Positions 20,931 through 30,329 of a stretch of 64,000 nt of DNA are shown here, piece by piece. Below the pieces are notes generated by a model. It was not told the DNA's origin. It made no database searches and was given only the letters and a program-made list of their open reading frames with translations. Origin of the DNA: Meiothermus granaticius NBRC 107808 (GTDB lineage Bacteria > Deinococcota > Deinococci > Deinococcales > Thermaceae); contig NZ_QWLB01000008.1 in assembly GCF_003574355.1 (NCBI RefSeq), positions 27,360 to 91,359 on the forward strand, read 5' to 3'. Both the position numbers and the translations under genes were made by a program. The number at the start of each line of letters is the position of its first letter. Position 1 is the stretch's first letter.

Positions 20931-21857
20931 ATGCAGACCACTCCTTCGAGCCTTGGCCGGTTGGTGGTGTGGTTCGGCGAGCTGACCACCCCAGGCCGCT
21001 TGTACCGCCGGGGGCTGTGGTTTTTGCTCCCGGCGGTGATCTGGATCCTGGGCCTGCTGGTGATCCCCGGCCTGGCATTGGTGGCCCTCTCTTTTGCCGA
21101 GCGCGGACAGTACGGCGACGTCCTCTGGAACTGGAACCTGGAGAACTACTCGAGGCTGCTGGGCTACGGTATCTTTGGCTGGAGCCCCGACACCATCCTG
21201 ATCCTGCTGCGCAGCCTCTGGGTGGCTTTTGTGACCACCGTGATCTGCGTGGTACTGGCCTATCCCCTGGCCTTCTTCATCGCCACCCAGCCCCCTCGAA
21301 CCCGGTATTTGTGGCTCGCGCTGGTGATCATCCCCTTCTGGACCAATCTGGTCATCCGTACCTACGCCTGGCAAATGCTGCTCTCGCCGGAGTTCCCCTT
21401 CGCTAAAGTCGCCCAGGTTCTGGGGCTGATTCCTGCCGATGGCGCACTGTATCCCAGTGCGTTCGCGGTGTACATCGGGATGGTGACCGCCTTTCTCCCC
21501 TTCGTGGTGATGCCGCTGTTCTCCTCGGTCGAGCGCCTGGACTGGAGCCTGGTGGAAGCCGCACAAGACCTCTACAGCAGCCGGGTCCGTACCTTCTTCC
21601 AGGGCATCTGGCCGCAAACCTTGCCCGGGCTCACGGTGGGGATCATCCTGACCTTCATCCCCGCGATGGGAATGTTCGTGATCCCCGACCTGCTGGGTGG
21701 GGCCAAGTATCTGCTGGTTGGAAACCTCATTCAGCAGCAGTTCTACAGCAGCCGCGATTATCCCTACGGGGCGGCGGTTAGTCTGGGCCTGATGATCCTG
21801 ACCCTGTTCGGGCTGGCGATCTACCGCCGCCGGGGACAGGGGGTGGAGTTGGTATGA
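20931..21857 (+). CDS. potB: Polyamine ABC transporter permease PotB (set 1)
   Basis: A 308-residue inner-membrane permease with about six hydrophobic segments. The EAA loop that contacts PotA is seen as VEAAQDLYSSRVRTFFQGIWPQTLPG near residue 205. The N-terminal extension of about 30 residues before the first segment is longer than usual. It follows potA by 2 nt. Confidence 0.92.
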   Translation: MQTTPSSLGRLVVWFGELTTPGRLYRRGLWFLLPAVIWILGLLVIPGLALVALSFAERGQYGDVLWNWNLENYSRLLGYGIFGWSPDTILILLRSLWVAFVTTVICVVLAYPLAFFIATQPPRTRYLWLALVIIPFWTNLVIRTYAWQMLLSPEFPFAKVAQVLGLIPADGALYPSAFAVYIGMVTAFLPFVVMPLFSSVERLDWSLVEAAQDLYSSRVRTFFQGIWPQTLPGLTVGIILTFIPAMGMFVIPDLLGGAKYLLVGNLIQQQFYSSRDYPYGAAVSLGLMILTLFGLAIYRRRGQGVELV

Positions 21858-21897
21858 GCCCCTCGAGCGCTACGGGTTGGCCCTGCCGGAGGCCGGG

Positions 21898-22686
21898 ATG
21901 CACCGCCTGAACCCCTTGGTCCGCACTGTGGCCCTGGTCACCCTGGCCTTTCTCTACCTGCCGATGCTGGCCATCGCGATCCTCTCCTTCAACCGCACCC
22001 GCTACGGCCTGCAGTGGAATGGGTTTACCACCGACTGGTACACCCGGCTCCTGCAAAATGCCGAGATCCTCGAGGCCGCCCGCAACACCTTGGTTCTGGC
22101 CGTGGTGTCCACCCTCGTGGCCACCGTGCTGGGCACGCTTTTGGCCATTGCCCTGGAGCGCTACCCCTGGGGGCGGCGCAGCCGGGGCTGGCTCGATAAC
22201 CTGCTCTATCTGCCGGTGGTTACGCCAGACATCATTCTGGCAGTAGCCCTGGTGGTGGCTTTTGGGGCCCTGCGGGCGATCTCTACCCTGTTTGAACCCG
22301 GTCTGCTGACCATGATTTTAGGCCATGTGACCTTCCAGATCGCCTTCGTGGCCCTCACCGTGCGCAGCCGCCTCAAGAGCCTGGGCCGCGACCTCGACGA
22401 GGCCGCGCGGGACCTCTACGCCGATTACAGCTACTTTGTCCGGCGGGTGTTGCTTCCGCTGCTCGCCCCGGGGATTGTGGCGGGGGCCATGCTGGCCTTC
22501 ACCCTCTCCTTGGACGATTTCGTGATCAGCTTTTTCACCGCCGGCCCAACCTCACAAACCCTTCCCCTGTTCATCTATGCCTCGGTGCGAAGGGGGGTTA
22601 CCCCAGAAATCCACGCGCTTTCCACCCTGATCTTCTTGGCGACGGTGCTCCTGGTGCTGGCCTCTGAGCGGCTCACCCGGCGTTGA
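21898..22686 (+). CDS. potC: Polyamine ABC transporter permease PotC (set 1)
   Basis: A 262-residue permease with six hydrophobic segments and the EAA loop LDEAARDLYADYSYFVRRVLLPLLAPG. The ATG used here (MHRLNPLVRTVAL) has GGAGG 5 nt upstream; an in-frame TTG seven codons earlier is less likely. Partner of PotB in the membrane. Confidence 0.9.
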   Translation: MHRLNPLVRTVALVTLAFLYLPMLAIAILSFNRTRYGLQWNGFTTDWYTRLLQNAEILEAARNTLVLAVVSTLVATVLGTLLAIALERYPWGRRSRGWLDNLLYLPVVTPDIILAVALVVAFGALRAISTLFEPGLLTMILGHVTFQIAFVALTVRSRLKSLGRDLDEAARDLYADYSYFVRRVLLPLLAPGIVAGAMLAFTLSLDDFVISFFTAGPTSQTLPLFIYASVRRGVTPEIHALSTLIFLATVLLVLASERLTRR

Positions 22687-22763
22687 GGGGAGGCCGGCTT
22701 CGGCTCATGAAATCTAGGCTCGATATGGGAATACTGTGAATCAACCCCTCGGGAGGAACCCCT

Positions 22764-23789
22764 ATGAAGCGTCTGCTGGCTTTATTGGCCCTAATGGCTC
22801 TGGCGACGGCCATGGCTCAAAAAGAGATGCGGCTGTTCATCTGGTCGGAGTATATGGATCCGGCTATCATCAAAGCCTTTGAGCAGAAGTACAACCTCAA
22901 GGTGCGCATCGACCTCTACGAATCCAACGAGGACATGCTGGCCAAGCTCCAGGCCGGGGGGGTCTCACAGTACGACGTGATCGTGCCGGGCGATTACATC
23001 ATCCCCACCCTGGTCCAGCTCAAGCTGGTGCAGCCGCTGGACCAGGGCAAAATTCCCAACCTGAAAAACCTCGACCCCAAGTTTGCCAACCCGCCCTTCG
23101 ACCCCGGCAACCGCTACAGCGTGGCCTACCAGTGGGGCATGTCGGGCATTATGTACCGCAAAGACCGCGTGCCCACCCCCACCAGTTGGAGCGTCATTCT
23201 GGGGCCGGGGGCCGACAAGCCCTTTGTGCTGATGGACTCCATCCGCGAGATGATGGGCGGGGCGCTGCGCTATCTGGGCTATAGCATCAACACCAGGGAT
23301 CCCAAACAGGTGCAAGCCGCCGGAAAGCTGCTGCTGGATGCCAAGAAGAACCCCCGCTTCCTGGGCTTTGAAGGCGGGGTGGGGGCCAAGAACCGGCTGG
23401 TCGCGGGTACGGCCACCTATGCGGTGGTCTACAACGGCGACGCCCTCAAGGCTGCCGACGAGAACAAGAACGTGGGCTTTGTGGTGCCCAAGGAGGGGGC
23501 CGCACTCTTCCTGGACAACATGGCCATTCCCGCCCGCGCCCCCAACCCCGAGGCGGCCCACCGGTTCATCAACTTTATCCTCGACCCCAAAATCGGCGCC
23601 CAGCTCTCCAACTTCAACCGCTACGCCACCCCCAACAAGGCCGCCCTGCCCTTCATCAACCCCGCCGACCGCAAGAACCCGGCGATTTACCCCAGTGCTG
23701 CAATCATGGAAAAGCTCGAGTTCGTCCTCGACCTAGGCAAGGACACCCGCCTCTACGACGAGGTCTGGACGGCGGTCAAGAGCCGCTAA
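22764..23789 (+). CDS. potD: Polyamine-binding protein PotD (set 1)
   Basis: A 341-residue binding protein with a signal peptide (MKRLLALLALMALATAMA). The mature start RLFIWSEYMDPAIIKAFEQKY and the motifs YDVIVPGDYIIPTLVQ and LDNMAIPARAPNPEAAHRFINFI are typical of the PotD/PotF group. It follows potC after 77 bp with its own GGGAGG SD, which may allow stronger expression of the binding protein. It closely resembles the second potD at 26319. Confidence 0.92.
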   Translation: MKRLLALLALMALATAMAQKEMRLFIWSEYMDPAIIKAFEQKYNLKVRIDLYESNEDMLAKLQAGGVSQYDVIVPGDYIIPTLVQLKLVQPLDQGKIPNLKNLDPKFANPPFDPGNRYSVAYQWGMSGIMYRKDRVPTPTSWSVILGPGADKPFVLMDSIREMMGGALRYLGYSINTRDPKQVQAAGKLLLDAKKNPRFLGFEGGVGAKNRLVAGTATYAVVYNGDALKAADENKNVGFVVPKEGAALFLDNMAIPARAPNPEAAHRFINFILDPKIGAQLSNFNRYATPNKAALPFINPADRKNPAIYPSAAIMEKLEFVLDLGKDTRLYDEVWTAVKSR

Positions 23790-23860
23790 GCCCCTCTCGT
23801 CTGAGTTACCTCTATTTTGGATGGACGCGCCGGATCTCCGCTCTGCTAAGCTAGAGACAA

Positions 23861-23950
23861 ATGGACGTGCAAAAAGCCTGCATTCCACCTCCGGGGCTGG
23901 GGGTTGCTTGGCGCTGCAAGCAGTACATCCTTTTTGCGGTAGGCCGGTAA
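23861..23950 (+). CDS. Possible 29-residue leader peptide
   Basis: ATG lies 8 nt after TAAGCT with no SD, the same spacing as the leaderless genes here. The peptide starts MDVQKACIPPPG and ends YILFAVGR. Its TAA falls in the loop of the GGCCGG/CCGGCC hairpin, 44 nt before the SD of the aminotransferase gene. It could be a regulatory leader peptide, or a chance frame within a structured RNA. Confidence 0.3.
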   Translation: MDVQKACIPPPGLGVAWRCKQYILFAVGR

Positions 23951-23961
23951 TACCCGGCCCC

Positions 23962-23981
23962 AGACCCTAGACCCTAGACCT
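23962..23981 (+). repeat. Short tandem repeat, unit AGACCCT
   Basis: Nearly three copies of AGACCCT directly before the SD of the second aminotransferase gene. It lies downstream of the leader hairpins. No function evident. Confidence 0.7.
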
Positions 23982-23996
23982 CCCCTGGAGGAATCT

Positions 23997-25349
23997 ATGC
24001 CTTATATCCAACTCAAAACCCCCATCCCCGGCCCCCAAAGCCAGGCCTTGCAGGCGCGGCGGTCCGCCGCGGTCACTGCTGCCTTAGGCCAAGCCAGCCC
24101 CATCGCGGCCAAGAAAGCCCATGGCTCCCTGGTAGAAGACGTAGACGGCAACACCTTGATTGACCTCGCGGGCGGCATCGGCGTGCTGGCAGCCGGGCAC
24201 ACCCCTCAGGCTGTAGTGGAGGCCATCAAAGCCCAGGCCGAAGACCTGATCCACATCTGCTCCATCGTGGCCAATCATGAAAGCTATGTAGAGGTCTGCG
24301 AGATGCTCAACCGGCTCACCCCCGGTCAGTTCCCCAAAAAGACCTTTTTGGCCTCGGGCGGGGCGGAATCGGTAGAGAACGCGGTGAAGTTCGCCCGGCG
24401 CTACACCGGGCGCGACGGCATCCTCGTGTTCGAGGGAGCCTACCATGGGCGCAGCAACCTGACCATGGCCATGACCAGCAAGTGGAGCCTTTTCAAAAAG
24501 GGTTTTGGGCCATTTGCACCGGAGGTCTACCGACTGCCGATGCCCAACCTTTACCGCACCCCCAAGGGCATGACCCCGGAGGAATACCTCGAGTGGGCCT
24601 GCTGGAATTTGGACAACGCCCTCATCGCGCACATTGACCCCTCGGCCCTGGCCGCCATCGTGATCGAACCGGTTTTGGGGGAAGGAGGGTTTGTCCCGGT
24701 ACCCCACAAGTTCCTGCGCAAGATTCGCGAGGTCTGTGACGCCACCGGCGCGGTGATGATCGCCGACGAGATCCAAAGCGGTTCCGGACGCACCGGGAAG
24801 CTCTGGGCCATCGAGCACAGCGGGGTCGTGCCCGATTTGATCATCTCAGCCAAGAGCCTGGGGGCGGGGATGCCCATCAGTGCGGTGACGGGCCGGGCCG
24901 AAATCATGGACTCGCCTCATGTGGGGGGGCAAGGCAGCACCTATGGCGGGAACCCGCTGGCCAGCGTGGCCGCCATCGAAGCCCTTAAATACCTCTCGAG
25001 GCCGGAGGTCCTGGCCAAGGCCGCCACTGTCGAGCGGGTCGTGCGCGAGGTATTTGAACCGCTGCAAAAGGAGATTCCGGCGATTGGGGATGTGCGGGGA
25101 ATCGGGGCCATGATGGCGGTGGAGTTCGTCAAAGACCCCCAGACCAAAGAGCCCTGGCCAGAGTTCGTCCTCGAGGCCATCAAGGCGGCCTCTGCCAACG
25201 GGGTGATTCTGATTCGCGCGGGCCTCTATACCAACTGCATCCGCTTCCTGCCCGCCTTGGAAATCCCTGAGGACATGCTGCGGGAGGGGCTCGAGGTGGT
25301 AGCCGCAGCCATCCGCTCAACCCACAAGGCCTTGGCCGTAGGGGCCTGA
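23997..25349 (+). CDS. Class III aminotransferase (4-aminobutyrate aminotransferase-like)
   Basis: A 450-residue PLP enzyme, paralogous to the gene at 18471 but with a longer N-terminus and an extra loop near residue 180 (NLYRTPKGMTPEEYLEWA). Motifs: GGIGVLAAGHTP, SGGAESVENAVKFAR, AYHGRSNLTMAM, IADEIQSGSGRTG and the PLP lysine in ISAKSLGAG. GGAGG precedes the ATG. It sits between potD and the dehydratase gene, 7 nt before the latter, so a breakdown role for an imported amine is likely. The exact amino donor is unknown. Confidence 0.9.
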   Translation: MPYIQLKTPIPGPQSQALQARRSAAVTAALGQASPIAAKKAHGSLVEDVDGNTLIDLAGGIGVLAAGHTPQAVVEAIKAQAEDLIHICSIVANHESYVEVCEMLNRLTPGQFPKKTFLASGGAESVENAVKFARRYTGRDGILVFEGAYHGRSNLTMAMTSKWSLFKKGFGPFAPEVYRLPMPNLYRTPKGMTPEEYLEWACWNLDNALIAHIDPSALAAIVIEPVLGEGGFVPVPHKFLRKIREVCDATGAVMIADEIQSGSGRTGKLWAIEHSGVVPDLIISAKSLGAGMPISAVTGRAEIMDSPHVGGQGSTYGGNPLASVAAIEALKYLSRPEVLAKAATVERVVREVFEPLQKEIPAIGDVRGIGAMMAVEFVKDPQTKEPWPEFVLEAIKAASANGVILIRAGLYTNCIRFLPALEIPEDMLREGLEVVAAAIRSTHKALAVGA

Positions 25350-25356
25350 TGGCCAT

Positions 25357-26316
25357 ATGCAGACCCAGTCCATCCTCCAGGCCTACTCCCGCCTCCATCC
25401 CTACGGGCTAGAGACCCCACTGCGGCCCTCTCCGGCCTTCTCCCAAGCCTCCGGAGCCGAGGTCTGGTTCAAGCTCGAAAACTTCCAACCCACCGGCAGC
25501 TTCAAGGTACGGGGGGCGCTGAACAAACTGCTCTCGCTCTCGGCGGAAGAGCGGCAAAAAGGGGTGATCGCCGCCAGCAGCGGGAATCACGGGCTGGGGG
25601 TGGCCTGGGGACTGGCCAAGCTTGGGGGCAAAGGGGTGGTGTTTGTGCCCGAGGGCGCCTCACCCACCAAGCTCGAGGCCATTCGGCGCTATGGGGCCGA
25701 AGTGCGGGTTTACGGGCGGAGCGGCGACGACACCGAAGGGTACGCCCGGCGTTACGCTGAGGAGGCCGGCCTGACCTACATCTCACCCTACAACGACCCA
25801 GACGTGATCGCAGGGCAGGGCACCCTCGCGGTGGAGATCGCCCAGCAGTGGCCGTATCCCCTGGACGCGCTCTTTGTAACCGTGGGGGGCGGGGGCCTGA
25901 TCGCAGGGATTGCCACCTACCTCAAAGCGGTGAGCCCAAACACCCAGATCATCGGCTGCCAGCCCGAAAACGACGCGGCCATGTGGGCCTCCATTCAGGC
26001 CGGGAAAATCGTGTCCATCGAGGCCAAGCCCACCCTTTCGGATGGGAGCGCGGGGGGGCTCGAGCCCGGCGCACTCACCTTCGACCTCTGCCGAAGCCTG
26101 GTGGACGCTTGGGTGACGGTGAGCGAAGCGGAGATCCGCACGGCGATGCGGGCCTTTCTCGAGCAGGAGCACGGGTTGCTCGAGGGCGCTGCCGGGGTGG
26201 CGCTGGCTGCTTTTTCCCGAACCGCCCCACAGTATCAAAACAAGCGCGTGGCCATCGTGATCTGCGGGGCCAACCTCAGCCTCAGCGCGCTCAGAACCAT
26301 ATTGCAGGAGGGTTGA
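25357..26316 (+). CDS. PLP-dependent threonine/serine dehydratase-like enzyme
   Basis: A 319-residue fold-type II PLP enzyme without the regulatory ACT domain of biosynthetic IlvA. The PLP lysine lies in PTGSFKVRGA; SSGNHGLGVAWG and the phosphate-binding VGGGGLIAG loop are intact. Relatives include catabolic threonine dehydratase, serine racemase, 3-hydroxyaspartate dehydratase and the EutB of ectoine breakdown. It is 7 nt after the aminotransferase and 2 nt before the second potD, so it belongs to the amine-use operon; the true substrate is open. Confidence 0.88.
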   Translation: MQTQSILQAYSRLHPYGLETPLRPSPAFSQASGAEVWFKLENFQPTGSFKVRGALNKLLSLSAEERQKGVIAASSGNHGLGVAWGLAKLGGKGVVFVPEGASPTKLEAIRRYGAEVRVYGRSGDDTEGYARRYAEEAGLTYISPYNDPDVIAGQGTLAVEIAQQWPYPLDALFVTVGGGGLIAGIATYLKAVSPNTQIIGCQPENDAAMWASIQAGKIVSIEAKPTLSDGSAGGLEPGALTFDLCRSLVDAWVTVSEAEIRTAMRAFLEQEHGLLEGAAGVALAAFSRTAPQYQNKRVAIVICGANLSLSALRTILQEG

Positions 26317-26318
26317 AC

Positions 26319-27347
26319 ATGAAAAGAGTCCTGGCGCTCCTCGCCTTCACAACCCTGGCTCTGGCCCAGCCCAAAGAGCTTCGGCTTTACACCTGGACAG
26401 AGTACATCGAACCGGCCATCATCAGCGATTTCGAGAAGGCCACCGGGATCAAGGTGCGCATCAGCTACTACGAATCCAATGAAGAGCTCCTGGCCAAGCT
26501 CCAGGCCGGAGGGGATTCCCAATACGACGTGATCGTGCCCTCGGATTTCATCATCCCGGCCATGATTCAGCTTCGCCTGCTGAAGCCTCTCGACCCGGCC
26601 AAAATTCCCAACCTCAAAAACCTCGACCCCAAGTTCAAAAGCCCACCCTTTGATCCCGGCAACCAGTACACCGTGGGCTACTTGTGGGGCACAGTGGGGC
26701 TGATGTACAACACCCAGGTCTTCAAAACCCCGCCCCAGAGCTGGGCGGTGCTCTTCGACCCGGCCCAGCAAAAGGGCCGCTTCACCCTGATGGACTCGCA
26801 GCGCGAGATGTTGGGGATCGGCCTGCGCTATATCGGGCAAAGCGTCAACTCTACCGATACCGCCGCCTTGAAAAAGGTGATTGACCTTCTGCTGCAGGCA
26901 AAAAACTCCAAGAACAGCCTGGGGTTCCAGGGCGGGGTTTCGGCCACCAAGCTGCTGCTGGGGAATCAGGCCGTTGCAGCGGTGGTCTACAATCAAGACG
27001 CCCTGCGCACCGCGGGGGGGAACCCCAAGTATGGCTTCACCATCCCCAAAGAGGGCAGCACCCTCTTTCTCGACAACATGGCCATTCCCGCCCGGGCCCC
27101 CAACCCCGAGGCCGCCCACCGGTTCATCAACTTCATCCTGGACGCCAAAATTGGGGCTCGACTGGCCAACTATCAAAACTCCGCCACGCCCAATGCTGCG
27201 GCCAAGCCCCTGATGAAGCCGGAGCTGCTCAAAAATCCGGCGGTCTGGCCCACCGAGGCCCAGATGAAGGTCTTGGAATTTATCCTCCCGCAGGGGGAGA
27301 AAGACAAGCTCTACGACGAGGCTTGGACCCGGATCAAGAGCCGCTAA
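26319..27347 (+). CDS. Polyamine-binding protein PotD, second copy of set 1
   Basis: A 342-residue binding protein with a signal peptide (MKRVLALLAFTTLALAQ) and the same layout as the PotD at 22764, including YDVIVPSDFIIPAMIQ and LDNMAIPARAPNPEAAHRFINFI. GGAGGG lies just before the ATG, 2 nt after the dehydratase gene. There are no permease genes beside it, so it probably delivers a different amine to PotBC of set 1. The pair looks like a local duplication. Confidence 0.92.
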   Translation: MKRVLALLAFTTLALAQPKELRLYTWTEYIEPAIISDFEKATGIKVRISYYESNEELLAKLQAGGDSQYDVIVPSDFIIPAMIQLRLLKPLDPAKIPNLKNLDPKFKSPPFDPGNQYTVGYLWGTVGLMYNTQVFKTPPQSWAVLFDPAQQKGRFTLMDSQREMLGIGLRYIGQSVNSTDTAALKKVIDLLLQAKNSKNSLGFQGGVSATKLLLGNQAVAAVVYNQDALRTAGGNPKYGFTIPKEGSTLFLDNMAIPARAPNPEAAHRFINFILDAKIGARLANYQNSATPNAAAKPLMKPELLKNPAVWPTEAQMKVLEFILPQGEKDKLYDEAWTRIKSR

Positions 27348-27370
27348 TCGAAACACCGCCTCAAACGCTT

Positions 27371-28039
27371 ATGAACGAGATTCTTGCGAGCCCGGATCAT
27401 CGCTTTGTGGTTGTTCAGAGCGAGCCCTGGATGGCCGAGCAGCTCGAGATCATCCAGCGGCTTTCCTTTCCTAGCCTGGCCGAAGACGAGCTGACCCTGG
27501 CCCACCACTTCCGCAGCCACATGCAGCATTTCCCCCAAGGGCAACACGCCGTAATTGAGCGCGAGAGCGGCAGGGTGGTGGCCTCGAGCAGTGACCTCAT
27601 CGTGCGGCTCGACCTCTCGCACATCCACCACCGCTTTGTGGAGATCTCCGGCCAGATGACCCTCTCCACTCACGACCCCCAGGGGGACTGGCTTTACGGC
27701 GCGGACATCGGGGTTCACCCTGACTACCGCGGGCAGGGGTTATCCACGCTGCTCTACACCGCCCGGCAGGGCCTGGTGCGCCGCCTGGGGCTTAAGGGGC
27801 ACAGCGCCGGGGCCATGCCCAAGGGCTACGGCGCAGTACAGCAGGAGATGCCGCTGGAACGGTACTTGCTCGAGGTCATCCGGGGGGAGCGCTTCGATCC
27901 GGTGATCTCAGTACAGCTCAAGCGCGGATACGCCATCTGGGGCATCATTCCCGAGTATCTGGAAGATCCCAGTTGCGCCAACTACGGGGTTCTGATCTTG
28001 TGGCGAAACCCCGATAGGGCCAAAGACGGGTGGCTGTAA
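27371..28039 (+). CDS. GNAT-family N-acetyltransferase
   Basis: A 222-residue enzyme with the acetyl-CoA motif GVHPDYRGQGLSTLLYTARQGLVRRLG near residues 115-140. It begins 23 nt after the second potD; no SD is seen, so the start is uncertain. Being last in the amine cluster, it could acetylate a polyamine or an intermediate, but the family is broad and this is inference. It converges on copA. Confidence 0.82.
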   Translation: MNEILASPDHRFVVVQSEPWMAEQLEIIQRLSFPSLAEDELTLAHHFRSHMQHFPQGQHAVIERESGRVVASSSDLIVRLDLSHIHHRFVEISGQMTLSTHDPQGDWLYGADIGVHPDYRGQGLSTLLYTARQGLVRRLGLKGHSAGAMPKGYGAVQQEMPLERYLLEVIRGERFDPVISVQLKRGYAIWGIIPEYLEDPSCANYGVLILWRNPDRAKDGWL

Positions 28040-28054
28040 GGGGGCTTTCACCTG

Positions 28055-28083
28055 GGCTCCCCTATACAAGCGGGAGGGGAGCC
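28055..28083. terminator. Possible bidirectional stem-loop between the GNAT gene and copA
   Basis: GGCTCCCCT / AGGGGAGCC with an 11-nt loop. It overlaps the last codons of copA and starts 16 bp after the GNAT gene. There is no good T-tract on either side, so terminator activity is uncertain. Confidence 0.4.
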
Positions 28084-30317
28084 TGGAATCCCTTGAGCCG
28101 CAGGGCATTGGAGAGCACAAAAACACTGGAAAGCCCCATCGCTGCACCCGCCAGCACCGGCGAGAGCAACCAACCGGTGAAGGGATAGAGCACCCCTGCG
28201 GCCACCGGGATCAGCAAGATGTTGTAGGCAAAGGCCCAGAACAGGCCAAGCTGAATGTTGCGCAGGGTGGCTCGGGAAAGGGCCACGGCATTGGGAATTC
28301 CCCGAAGGTCCCCGGAGATCAGCACCACCTCGGCGGTCTCGAGGGCCACATCGGTTCCCTTGCCCATCGCAATGCCCAGATCGGCCTGGGCCAGGGCAGG
28401 CGCGTCGTTGATCCCATCCCCCACAAAGACCACCTTGCGGCCCTGCCCCTGAAGCTGCCGCACCGCCTCGGCTTTGCCCTGGGGCAGTACCTCGGCCAAT
28501 ACGGTATCAATGCCCAGCTGCCGGGCCAGGGCCTGGGCGGTGTGACGGTTGTCGCCGGTGATCATGGCCACCTGCAACCCCTGCCGATGCAGGGCCCGCA
28601 CCGCCTCAACACTGCCCTCCTTGAGGGGATCCGCCACCGCCAGCAGCGCCGCCAACTGGCCGTTCACCCCCGCGTAGAGCGGGGTTTTACCCTCCTCAGC
28701 GAGCTGCTCCTCTGCGGGCAAGCTGGGGATTTCGATGCCCAGCTCCGCCATCAAGCGGCTCGAGCCCACCTCTACGCGGTAAATCCCCACCTGACCCCTT
28801 ACCCCAAGCCCCGGTAGGGCCTCGAGGCTCACCGTCTCCAGCAATTCCAAGCCCCGTTCTTGGGCCGCAGCCACAATAGCCCGGGCCAGGGGGTGCTCAG
28901 AGTTTTGCTCGAGGGAGGCCATCAAGCGCAGGACTTCGGTTTCTTCAAACCCCGGCAGAACCTGCAGATCGGTGAGCATGGGTTTGCCCTGGGTGAGGGT
29001 TCCGGTTTTGTCCAGCGCAACCACTCGAGCCTCCCCCAGGGTTTGCACGGCCTCGCCTTTGCGGAAGAGCACCCCCATCTCGGCGGCTTTTCCGGTGCCC
29101 ACCACCACACTGGTTGGGGTGGCCAGGCCCATCGCGCAGGGGCAAGCGATGATCAGCACCGCTACGGTATTGACCAAGGCCAGCGAGAGGGCTTCCGTCC
29201 CTCCGAAGACCAGCCAGACCACCGCGGTCAGGGCAGCGATGCCCAGCACAATGGGGGTAAACACCGCCACCACCCGGTCCGCCAGCCCTTGAATGGCTGG
29301 CTTGGAGCCCTGGGCCTCCTGCACCAGCCGGATGATCTGCGCGAGCACGGTATCCTCTCCCACCGCGGTGGCACGGAAGGTAAAGGCTCCATGGCCATTG
29401 AGGGTTCCACCGATGACCCGATCCCCGGCGGATTTGGCTACGGGGAGCGGCTCACCGGTGATCATGCTCTCGTCCACATAGCTCGAGCCCGCCACCACCA
29501 CCCCATCCACCGGCACCTTCTCCCCCGGGCGCATCGCGATCAGATCGCCGGGCAACACCTCGTCCAGGGGCAGCTCCAGCTCTTCTTGGCCCTTGAGCAC
29601 CCGCGCGGTCTTGGCCTGCAATGAGAGCAGTCGCTTCATCGCTTCGGAGGTGCGCCCTTTAGCCAACGCCTCGAGGTACTTGCCCAGCAAAATCAGGGTG
29701 ATGACCACCGCACTGGCCTCGAAGTACACGTGCCTCGAGTGCGCGGGAAAGAGCCCAGGGAATACCGTGACCGCCAGGCTATAGAAGTAGGCTGCCGAGG
29801 TCCCGATCATCACCAAGCTATTCATGTCCGGGGCCCTCGAGCGCAGGGCCGCCCAGCCGTGGCGGTAGAACCGCCGTCCTGGGCCAAACTGCACCGGGGT
29901 GGCCAAGGCCAGCATGACCCAATTCCAGACGCTGGCCGAAGCCAGGCTATGCAAAACCATCTCGGCAGAACCCCACAGCATGGGGAGCATGGCCAGGAGC
30001 AACAGCGGTAGGGCCAGGGTGGCCGAAAACCCCAGCGACCTCCTCAGGGCAGTGACTTCCCGCTCCCGGGCTTGGCGCTCGAGCTCGGCCCGATCGCGCT
30101 CGCGCTCCACCTCGAGCACCCCATACCCCGCCTCTCGCACCGCCCGCTTGAGCTGGGCTACTCCGACGACCGCTGGGTCATACTGCACGCTGGCCCGCTC
30201 GGTGGTCAGGTTGACGCTGGCCTGGGCCACCCCTTCGACCTTCTTAAGCGCCCGTTCAACACGGTTCACGCAGGCCGCACAGGTCATGCCCTGGACACTC
30301 AGTTGAAGCTCTTTCAC
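28062..30317 (-). CDS. copA: Copper-exporting P1B-type ATPase
   Basis: Pumps Cu(I) out of the cytoplasm. It has 751 residues: one N-terminal metal-binding domain with GMTCAAC, eight membrane segments, the phosphatase-loop TGE (MITGEPLPV), the membrane copper motif CPC ([11 protein letters not shown]), the phosphorylated aspartate in [11 protein letters not shown], the SEHPLA motif and [10 protein letters not shown]. It starts at GTG, 12 nt after csoR. Last gene of copZ-csoR-copA, and probably controlled by CsoR. Confidence 0.97.
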   Translation of the reverse strand: MKELQLSVQGMTCAACVNRVERALKKVEGVAQASVNLTTERASVQYDPAVVGVAQLKRAVREAGYGVLEVERERDRAELERQAREREVTALRRSLGFSATLALPLLLLAMLPMLWGSAEMVLHSLASASVWNWVMLALATPVQFGPGRRFYRHGWAALRSRAPDMNSLVMIGTSAAYFYSLAVTVFPGLFPAHSRHVYFEASAVVITLILLGKYLEALAKGRTSEAMKRLLSLQAKTARVLKGQEELELPLDEVLPGDLIAMRPGEKVPVDGVVVAGSSYVDESMITGEPLPVAKSAGDRVIGGTLNGHGAFTFRATAVGEDTVLAQIIRLVQEAQGSKPAIQGLADRVVAVFTPIVLGIAALTAVVWLVFGGTEALSLALVNTVAVLIIACPCAMGLATPTSVVVGTGKAAEMGVLFRKGEAVQTLGEARVVALDKTGTLTQGKPMLTDLQVLPGFEETEVLRLMASLEQNSEHPLARAIVAAAQERGLELLETVSLEALPGLGVRGQVGIYRVEVGSSRLMAELGIEIPSLPAEEQLAEEGKTPLYAGVNGQLAALLAVADPLKEGSVEAVRALHRQGLQVAMITGDNRHTAQALARQLGIDTVLAEVLPQGKAEAVRQLQGQGRKVVFVGDGINDAPALAQADLGIAMGKGTDVALETAEVVLISGDLRGIPNAVALSRATLRNIQLGLFWAFAYNILLIPVAAGVLYPFTGWLLSPVLAGAAMGLSSVFVLSNALRLKGFQAPLPLV

Positions 30318-30329
30318 GCGTACTCATCC

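Larger units (their letters stand above)
23847..23991 (+). promoter_or_regulatory. Structured leader of the second aminotransferase gene
   Basis: A -10-like TAAGCT (23847-23852) is followed by a stem GCAAAAAG (23869-23876) / CTTTTTGC (23930-23937) that closes over two hairpins, CCTCC/GGGGG and TGCTTG-GCGCTG-CAAGCA. A further hairpin GGCCGG-TAATAC-CCGGCC (23942-23959) lies before the SD GGAGG (23987-23991). CCTCC at 23888-23892 could instead pair with that SD. A 29-codon ORF runs through it. No known riboswitch class was recognised; a regulatory role is inferred. Confidence 0.4.

Noticed and set aside
23962..23981. CRISPR-like or telomere-like repeat
   Set aside because: Fewer than three copies of a 7-nt unit, without spacers.
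26235..27356. A 373-codon open frame opposite the second potD
   Set aside because: Antisense shadow of a clear PotD gene with signal peptide and SD.
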